DNA from: Phymorhynchus buccinoides | Taxonomy: Eukaryota > Mollusca > Gastropoda > Neogastropoda > Raphitomidae | NCBI GenBank assembly: GCA_017654935.2 | Contig: CM065713.1 | Coordinates: 17,109,945 to 17,173,944 of the forward strand | DNA length: 64,000 nucleotides | Direction of reading: 5' to 3' | In this document: positions 54,301 through 64,000 of the stretch, piece after piece | Position numbering within the stretch: the first letter of the stretch is position 1 | Layout: every line of letters starts with the position of its first letter | Program-made: the position numbers and the translations under genes | The notes under the pieces: model-generated | The model's database searches: none | What the model saw: the letters and a program-made list of their open reading frames with translations, nothing else | Told to the model about the DNA's origin: nothing

Positions 54301-57300
54301 ACAAGACAGTGATGTATAACTAGCAGGGACAAAGATCACTGATAGTCACATGACAGTGATGTATAACTAGCAGGGACAAAGATCACTGATAGTCACATGA
54401 CAGTGATGTATAACTAGCAGGGACAAAGATCACTGATAGTCACAGACAGTGATGTATAACTAGTCACTGATAGTCACAAGACAGTGATGTATAACTAGCA
54501 GGGACAAAGATCACTGATAGTCACATGACAGTGATGTATAACTAGCAGGGACAAAGATCACTGATAGTCACATGACAGTGATGTATAACTAGCAGGGACA
54601 AAGATCACTGACAGTCACATGACAGTGATGTATAACTAGCAGGGACAAAGATCACTGATAGTCACAGTGACAGTGATGTATAACTAGCAGGGACAAAGAT
54701 CACTGATAGTCACATGACAGTGATGTATAACTAGCAGGGACAAAGATCACTGATAGTCACATGACAGTGATGTATAACTAGCAGGGACAAAGATCACTGA
54801 TAGTCAAACAGTGATGTATAACTAGCAGGGACAAAGATCACTGATAGTCAAGACAGTGATGTATAACTAGCAGGGACAAAGATCACTGATAGTCACAGAC
54901 AGTGATGTATAACTAGCAGGGACAAAGATCACTGATAGTCAAGACAGTGATGTATAACTAGCAGGGACAAAGATCACTGATAGTCAAGACAGTGATGTAT
55001 AACTAGCAGGGACAAAGATCACTGATAGTCACAGACAGTGATGTATAACTAGCAGGGACAAAGATCACTGATAGTCACAAGACAGTGATGTATAACTAGC
55101 AGGGACAAAGATCACTGATAGTCACAGACAGTGATGTATAACTAGCAGGGACAAAGATCACTGATAGTCAAGACAGTGATGTATAACTAGCAGGGACAAA
55201 GATCACTGATAGTCACAAGACAGTGATGTATAACTAGCAGGGACAAAGATCACTGATAGTCACAAGACAGTGATGTATAACTAGCAGGGACAAAGATCAC
55301 TGATAGTCAAGACAGTGATGTATAACTAGCAGGGACAAAGATCACTGATAGTCACAAGACAGTGATGTATAACTAGCAGGGACAAAGATCACTGATAGTC
55401 ACATGACAGTGATGTATAACTAGCAGGGACAAAGATCACTGATAGTCACAAGACAGTGATGTATAACTAGCAGGGACAAAGATCACTGATAGTCACAAGA
55501 CAGTGATGTATAACTAGCAGGGACAAAGATCACTGATAGTCACAGACAGTGATGTATAACTAGCAGGGACAAAGATCACTGATAGTCACAAGACAGTGAT
55601 GTATAACTAGCAGGGACAAAGATCACTGATAGTCACAAGACAGTGATGTATAACTAGCAGGGACAAAGATCACTGATAGTCACAAGACAGTGATGTATAA
55701 CTAGCAGGGACAAAGATCACTGATAGTCACAGACAGTGATGTATAACTAGCAGGGACAAAGATCACTGATAGTCACAAGACAGTGATGTATAACTAGCAG
55801 GGACAAAGATCACTGATAGTCAAGACAGTGATGTATAACTAGCAGGGACAAAGATCACTGATAGTCACAAGACAGTGATGTATAACTAGCAGGGACAAAG
55901 ATCACTGATAGTCACATGACTGATGTATAACTAGCAGGGACAAAGATCACTGATAGTCAAGACAGTGATGTATAACTAGCAGGGACAAAGATCACTGATA
56001 GTCAAGACAGTGAGACAGTGATGTATAACTAGCAGGGACAAAGATCACTGATAGTCAAGACAGTGATGTATAACTAGCAGGGACAAAGATCACTGATAGT
56101 CACAGTGATGACAGTGATGTATAACTAGCAGGGACAAAGATCACTGATAGTCACAAGACAGTGATGTATAACTAGCAGGGACAAAGATCACTGATAGTCA
56201 CAAGACAGTGATGTATAACTAGCAGGGACAAAGATCACTGATAGTCAAGACAGTGATGTATAACTAGCAGGGACAAAGATCACTGATAGTCACAAGACAG
56301 TGATGTATAACTAGCAGGGACAAAGATCACTGATAGTCACANNNNNNNNNNNNNNNNNNNNNNNNNNNNNNNNNNNNNNNNNNNNNNNNNNNNNNNNNNN
56401 NNNNNNNNNNNNNNNNNNNNNNNNNNNNNNNNNNNNNNNNNNNNNNNNNNNNNNNNNNNNNNNNNNNNNNNNNNNNNNNNNNNNNNNNNNNNNNNNNNNN
56501 NNNNNNNNNNNNNNNNNNNNNNNNNNNNNNNNNNNNNNNNNNNNNNNNNNNNNNNNNNNNNNNNNNNNNNNNNNNNNNNNNNNNNNNNNNNNNNNNNNNN
56601 NNNNNNNNNNNNNNNNNNNNNNNNNNNNNNNNNNNNNNNNNNNNNNNNNNNNNNNNNNNNNNNNNNNNNNNNNNNNNNNNNNNNNNNNNNNNNNNNNNNN
56701 NNNNNNNNNNNNNNNNNNNNNNNNNNNNNNNNNNNNNNNNNNNNNNNNNNNNNNNNNNNNNNNNNNNNNNNNNNNNNNNNNNNNNNNNNNNNNNNNNNNN
56801 NNNNNNNNNNNNNNNNNNNNNNNNNNNNNNNNNNNNNNNNNTAACTAGCAGGGACAAAGATCACTGATAGTCACATGACAGTGATGATAGCAGGGACAAA
56901 GATCACTGATAGTCAAGACAGTGATGTATAACTAGCAGGGACAAAGATCACTGATAGTCAAGACAGTGATCACTGATAGTCAAACTATGTATAACAGGGA
57001 CAAAGATCACTGATAGTCACAAGACAGTGATGTATAACTAGCAGGGACAAAGATCACTGATAGTCACATGACAGTGATGTATAACTAGCAGGGACAAAGA
57101 TCACTGATAGTCAAGACAGTGATGTATAACTAGCAGGGACAAAGATCACTGATAGTCACACAGACAGTGATGTATAACTAGCAGGGACAAAGATCACTGA
57201 TAGTCACATGACAGTGATGTATAACTAGCAGGGACAAAGATCAGTGATGTATAACTAGCATAGTCACTGATAGTCACAAGACAGTGATGTATAACTAGCA

Positions 57301-60300
57301 GGGACAAAGATCACTGATAGTCACAAGACAGTGATGTATAACTAGCAGGGACAAAGATCACTGATAGTCACAAGACAGTGATGTATAACTAGCAGGGACA
57401 AAGATCACTGATAGTCACATGACAGTGATGTATAACTAGCAGGGACAAAGATCACTGATAGTCAGTGACAGTGATGTATAACTAGCAGGGACAAAGATCA
57501 CTGATAGTCAAGACAGTGATGTATAACTAGCAGGGACAAAGATCACTGATAGTCACAAGACAGTGATGTATAACTAGCAGGGACAAAGATCACTGATAGT
57601 CAAGACAGTGATGTATAACTAGCAGGGACAAAGATCACTGATAGTCACAAGACAGTGATGTATAACTAGCAGGGACAAAGATCACTGATAGTCACAAGAC
57701 AGTGATGTATAACTAGCAGGGACAAAGATCACTGATAGTCAAGACAGTGATGTATAACTAGCAGGGACAAAGATCACTGATAGTCACAAGACAGTGATGT
57801 ATAACTAGCAGGGACAAAGATCACTGATAGTCACAAGACAGTGATGTATAACTAGCAGGGACAAAGATCACTGATAGTCACAAGACAGTGATGTATAACT
57901 AGCAGGGACAAAGATCACTGATAGTCACATGACAGTGATGTATAACTAGCAGGGACAAAGATCACTGATAGTCACAAGACAGTGATGTATAACTAGCAGG
58001 GACAAAGATCACTGATAGTCACAAGACAGTGATGTATAACTAGCAGGGACAAAGATCACTGATAGTCACAAGACAGTGATGTATAACTAGCAGGGACAAA
58101 GATCACTGATAGTCAAGACAGTGATGTATAACTAGCAGGGACAAAGATCACTGATAGTCACAAGACAGTGATGTATAACTAGCAGGGACAAAGATCACTG
58201 ATAGTCACAAGACAGTGATGTATAACTAGCAGGGACAAAGATCACTGATAGTCACAAGACAGTGATGTATAACTAGCAGGGACAAAGATCACTGATAGTC
58301 ACAAGACAGTGATGTATAACTAGCAGGGACAAAGATCACTGATAGTCACAAGACAGTGATGTATAACTAGCAGGGACAAAGATCACTGATAGTCAAGACA
58401 GTGATGTATAACTAGCAGGGACAAAGATCACTGATAGTCACAAGACAGTGATGTATAACTAGCAGGGACAAAGATCACTGATAGTCACAAGACAGTGATG
58501 TATAACTAGCAGGGACAAAGATCACTGATAGTCACAAGACAGTGATGTATAACTAGCAGGGACAAAGATCACTGATAGTCACAGACAGTGATGTATAACT
58601 AGCAGGGACAAAGATCACTGATAGTCAAGACAGTGATGTAACTAGCAGGGACAAAGATAGATAGGGACAATGTATAACTATCACTGATACTGTAGTCAAG
58701 ACAGTGATGTATAACTAGCAGGGACAAAGATCACTGATAGCAGGGACAAAGATCACTGATAGTCACAAGACAGTGATGTATAACTAGCAGGGACAAAGAT
58801 CACTGATAGTCACAAGACAGTGATGTATAACTAGCAGGGACAAAGATCACTGATAGTCAAGACAGTGATGTATAACTAGCAGGGACAAAGATCACTGATA
58901 GTCACAAGACAGTGATGTATAACTAGCAGGGACAAAGATCACTGATAGTCAAGACAGTGATGTATAACTAGCAGGGACAAACTGATATCACTGATAGTCT
59001 GATACAAGACAGTGATGTATAACTAGCAGGGACAAAGATCACTGATAGTCACAAGACAGTGATGTATAACTAGCAGGGACAAAGAAACTGATAGTCAAGA
59101 CAGTGATGTATAACTAGCAGGGACAAAGATCACTGATAGTCACAAGACAGTGATGTATAACTAGCAGGGACAAAGATCACTGATAGTCACAAGACAGTGA
59201 TGTATAACTAGCAGGGACAAAGATCACTGATAGTCACAAGACAGTGATGTATAACTAGCAGGGACAAAGATCACTGATAGTCAAGACAGTGATGTATAAC
59301 TAGCAGGGACAAAGATCACTGATAGTCAAGACAGTGATGTATAACTAGCAGGGACAAAGATCACTGATAGTCACAGACAGTGATGTATAACTAGCAGGGA
59401 CAAAGATCACTGATAGTCACAAAGATCACTGACAGTGATGTATAACTAGCAGGGACAAAGATCACTGATAGTCACAGACAGTGATGTATAACTAGCAGGG
59501 ACAAAGATCACTGATAGTCACAAGACAGTGATGTATAACTAGCAGGGACAAAGATCACTGATAGTCAAGACAGTGATGTATAACTAGCAGGGACAAAGAT
59601 CACTGATAGTCACAAGACAGTGATGTATAACTAGCAGGGACAAAGATCACTGATAGTCACAAGACAGTGATGTATAACTAGCAGGGACAAAGATCACTGA
59701 TAGTCACAAGACAGTGATGTATAACTAGCAGGGACAAAGATCACTGATAGTCACAAGACAGTGATGTATAACTAGCAGGGACAAAGATCACTGATAGTCA
59801 CAAGACAGTGATGTATAACTAGCAGGGACAAAGATCACTGATAGTCACAAGACAGTGATGTATAACTAGCAGGGACAAAGATCACTGATATCACTGTATA
59901 ATAGTCACTGATAGTCACAAGACAGTGATGTATAACTAGCAGGGACAAAGATCACTGATAGTCACAAGACAGTGATGTATAACTAGCAGGGACAAAGATC
60001 ACTGATAGTCAAGACAGTGATGTATAACTAGCAGGGACAAAGATCACTGATAGTCACAAGACAGTGATGTATAACTAGCAGGGACAAAGATCACTGATAG
60101 TCACAAGACAGTGATGTATAACTAGCAGGGACAAAGATCACTGATAGTCACAAGACAGTGATGTATAACTAGCAGGGATCACTGATAGAGACAGTGATGT
60201 ATAACTGCAGGGACAAAGTCACTGATAGTCACAGACAGTGATGTATAACTAGCAGGGACAAAGATCACTGATAGTCAAGACAGTGATGTATAACTAGCAG

Positions 60301-63300
60301 GGACAAAGATCACTGATAGTCAAGACAGTGTATAGTCAAGACAGTGAACTAGCAGGGACAAAGATCACTGATAGTCACAAGACAGTGATGTATAACTGAC
60401 AAAGATCACTGATAGTCAAGACAGTGATGCAGGGACAAAGATCACTGATAGTCAAGACAGTGATGTATAACTAGCAGGGACAAAGATCACTGATAGTCAC
60501 AAGACAGTGATGTATAACTAGCAGGGACAAAGATCACTGATAGTAGCAGGGACAAAGACAGTGATGTATAACTAGCAGGGACAAAGATCACTGATAGTCA
60601 AGACAAGACAGTGATGTATAACTAGCAGGGACAAAGAACTGATAGTCACAGTGATGTATAACTAGCAGGGACAAAGTCACTGATACAAGACAGTGATGTA
60701 TAACTAGCAGGGACAAAGATCACTGATAGTCACATGACAGTGATGTATAACTAGCAGGGACAAAGATCACTGATAGTCACAAGACAGTGATGTATAACTA
60801 GCAGGGACAAAGATCACTGATAGTCAAGACAGTGATGTATAACTAGCAGGGACAAAGATCACTGATAGTCAAGACAGTGATGTATAACTAGCAGGGACAA
60901 AGATCACTGATAGTCAAGACAGTGATGTATAACTAGCAGGGACAAAGATCACTGATAGTCACAAGACAGTGATGTATAACTAGCAGGGACAAAGATCACT
61001 GATAGTCAAGACAGTGATGTATAACTAGCAGGGACAAAGATCACTGTATAACTAGTCACTGATACAAGACAGTGATGTATAACTAGCAGGGACAAAGATC
61101 ACTGATAGTCAAGACAGTGATGTATAACTAGCAGGGACAATCACTGATATCACAGTCACAAGACAGTGATGTATAACTAGCAGGGACAAAAATCACTGAT
61201 AGTCACAAGACAGTGATGTATAACTAGCAGGGACAAAGATCACTGATAGTCAAGACAGTGATGTATAACTAGCAGGGACAGTGATGTATAACTAGCAGGG
61301 ACAAAGATCACTGATAGTCACAAGACAGTGATGTATAACTAGCAGGGACAAAGATCACTGATAGTCAAGACAGTGATGTATAACTAGCAGGGACAAAGAT
61401 CACTGATAGTCACAAGACAGTGATGTATAACTAGCAGGGACAAAGATCACTGATAGTCACAGACAGTGATGTATAACTAGCAGGGACAAAGATCACTGAT
61501 AGTCACAGACAGTGATGTATAACTAGCAGGGACAAAGATCACTGATAGTCAAGACAGTGATGTATAACTAGCAGGGACAAAGATCACTGATAGTCACAAG
61601 ACAGTGATGTATAACTAGCAGGGACAAAGATCACTGATAGTCACAAGACAGTGATGTATAACTAGCAGGGGACAGTGATGTATAACTAGCAGGGACAAAG
61701 ATCAAGACAGTGATGTATAAGTAGCAGGGACAAAGATCACTGATAGTCAAGACAGTGATGTATAACTAGCAGGGACAAAGATCACTGATAGTCACAAGAC
61801 AGTGATGTATAACTAGCAGGGACAAAGATCACTGATAGTCACATGACAGTGATGTATAACTAGCAGGGACAAAGATCACTGATAGTGACAGTGATGTATA
61901 ACTAGCAGGGACAAAGATCACTGACAGTGACAGTGATGTATAACTAGCAGGGACAAAGATCACTGATAGTCAAGACAGTGATGTATAACTAGCAGGGACA
62001 AAGATCACTGATAGTCACAGTGATGTATAACTAGCAGGGACAAAGATCACAGTGACATGTATAACTAGCAGGGACAAAATCACTGATAGTCAAGACAGTG
62101 ATGTATAACTAGCAGGGACAAAGATCACTGATAGTCACAAGACAGTGATGTATAACTAGCAGGGACAAAGATCACTGATAGTCAAGACAGTGATGTATAA
62201 CTAGCAGGGACAAAAACTGATATCAAGACAGTGATGTATAACTAGCAGGGACAAAGATCACTGATAGTCAAGACAGTGATGTATAACTAGCAGGGACAAA
62301 GATCACTGATAGTCAAGACAGTGATGTATAACTAGCAGGGACAAAGATCACTGATAGTCAAGACAGTGATGTATAACTAGCAGGGACAAAGATCACTGAT
62401 AGTCACAGTATAACATGATGTATAACTAGCATGACAAAGATCACTGACAGTGACAGTGATGTATAACTAGCAGGGACAAAGATCACTGATAGTCACAAGA
62501 CAGTGATGACAGGGACAAAGATCACTGATAGTCACAGACAGTGATGTATAACTAGCAGGGACAAAGATCACTGATAGTCAAGACAGTGATGTATAACTAG
62601 CAGGGACAAAGATCACTGATAGTCACAAGACAGTGATGTAACTAGCAGGGACAAAGATCACTGATAGTCAAGACAGTGATGTATAACTAGCAGGGACAAA
62701 GATCACTGATAGTCAAGACAGTGATGTATAACTAGCAGGGACAAAGATCACTGATAGTCAAGACAGTGATGTATAACTAGCAGGGACAAAGATCACTGAT
62801 AGTCAAGACAGTGATGTATAACTAGCAGGGACAAAGATCACTGATAGTCAAGACAGTGATGTATAACTAGCAGGGACAAAGATCACTGATAGTCACAGTG
62901 ATGTATAACTAGCAGGGACAAAGATCACTGATAGTCAAGACAGTGATGTATAACTAGCAGGGACAAAGATCACTGATAGTCACAAGACAGTGATGTATAA
63001 CTAGCAGGGACAAAGATCACTGATAGTCACAGACAGTGATGTATAACTAGCAGGGACAAAGATCACTGATAGTCAAGACAGTGATGACAGTGATGTATAA
63101 CTAGCAGGGACAAAGATCACTGATAGTCAAGACAGTGATGTATAACTAGCAGGGACAAAGATCACTGATAGTCAAGACAGTGATGTATAACTAGCAGGGA
63201 CAAAGATCACTGATAGTCAAGACAGTGATGTATAACTAGCAGGGACAAAGATCACTGATAGTCAAGACAGTGATGTATAACTAGCAGGGACAAAGATCAC

Positions 63301-64000
63301 TGATAGTCAAGACAGTGATGTATAACTAGCAGGGACAAAGATCACTGATAGTCACAAGACAGTGATGTATAACTAGCAGGGACAAAGATCACTGATAGTC
63401 ACAAGACAGTGATGTATAACTAGCAGGGACAAAGATCACTGATAGTCACAGACAGTGATGTATAACTAGCAGGGACAAAGATCACTGATAGTCAAGACAG
63501 TGATGTATAACTAGCAGGGACAAAGATCACTGATAGTCACAAGACAGTGATGTATAACTAGCAGGGACAAAGATCACTGATAGTCACAAGACAGTGATGT
63601 ATAACTAGCAGGGACAAAGATCACTGACAGTGATGTAACTAGCAGGGACAAAGATCACTGATAGTCACAAGACATAACTAGCAGGGACAAAGATCACTGA
63701 TAGTCACAAGACAGTGATGTATAACTAGCAGGGACAAAGATCACTGATAGTCACAAGACAGTGATGTATAACTAGCAGGGACAAAGATCACTGATAGTCA
63801 AGACAGTGATGTATAACTAGCAGGGACAAACAGTGATGTATAACTAGCAGGGACAAATCACACAGTGATGTATAACTAGCAGGGACAAAGATCACTGATA
63901 GTCAAGACAGTGATGTATAACTAGCAGGGACAAAGATCACTGATAGTCACAAGACAGTGATGTATAACTAGCAGGGACAAAGATCACTGATAGTCACAAG
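39373..64000. repeat. 45-47 bp satellite array, about 24.6 kb and open-ended
   Basis: The monomer is gtataactagcagggacaaa, gatcactgatagtca, then a variable linker (caaga, caga, catga or aga), then cagtgat. At about 46 bp per unit the visible array holds roughly 500 monomers and runs past the window. Monomers are very homogeneous. Truncated or rearranged units are scattered, with more between about 59.9 and 62.5 kb and near 63.6-63.9 kb. There are no unique spacers and no coding potential. Each unit contains ATCACTG ... CAGTGAT, a 7 bp inverted repeat. Confidence 0.98.
56342..56841. other. Assembly gap, 500 N, inside the satellite
   Basis: Exactly 500 unknown bases with satellite monomers on both sides. 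The true array length is therefore unknown. Confidence 0.99.

Noticed and set aside
39373..64000. CRISPR-like array
   Set aside because: Repeats are directly adjacent with no unique spacers and the context is animal DNA; it is a satellite.

Overview
The window looks like a piece of an animal nuclear genome. It has intron-sized non-coding DNA, abundant (CA)n, (GA)n and (CT)n microsatellites, several classes of eukaryotic transposon, a long satellite array and only one clear host exon. The mixture suggests a marine invertebrate, probably a lophotrochozoan such as a mollusc; this is inference and no species is claimed. Two runs of exactly 500 N (5244-5743 and 56342-56841) are scaffold gaps.

Layout. 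1-5243: non-coding DNA with microsatellites, short nested direct and inverted repeats, and a possible degenerate hammerhead-ribozyme core of Penelope-like type. 5765-5840: a small exon-like copy of a TPR-coding sequence. 6426-32314: a pogo/Tigger-type DNA transposon, recognisable by its ends, a flanking TA duplication and a CENP-B-type helix-turn-helix reading frame. It is split near codon 8 by about 25 kb of foreign DNA. 33176-33344: the terminal coding exon of a TOMM70-like (mitochondrial import receptor) gene.

The core of the window (6790-31842) is a head-to-tail array of four DIRS-type tyrosine-recombinase retrotransposons, called A, B, C and D here, all on the + strand. Each copy has inverted terminal repeats plus an internal complementary region (ICR) near its 3' end. 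In each copy the ICR is the reverse complement of that copy's own left and right ends, so the boundaries can be read directly. Copy C is the only one with gag, reverse transcriptase/RNase H/methyltransferase and tyrosine recombinase. It still has frameshifts and an Asn in place of the first Asp of the YxDD motif. A, B and D keep gag and recombinase remnants but have lost the RT core and carry a shared non-coding module instead. B and D belong to one subfamily; A and C have different terminal repeats. The array was therefore probably built by repeated site-specific integration at the same junction rather than by duplication of one copy.

33345-39372: the presumed 3' UTR and flank of the TOMM70-like gene, a dispersed repeat, a 57-61 bp minisatellite, a foldback element (about 62-66 bp inverted arms around nine 50 bp repeats) and a possible tRNA-derived SINE. 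39373-64000: a 45-47 bp satellite, on the order of 500 monomers, running off the window. Each monomer contains a 7 bp hairpin whose loop holds most of the length variation.
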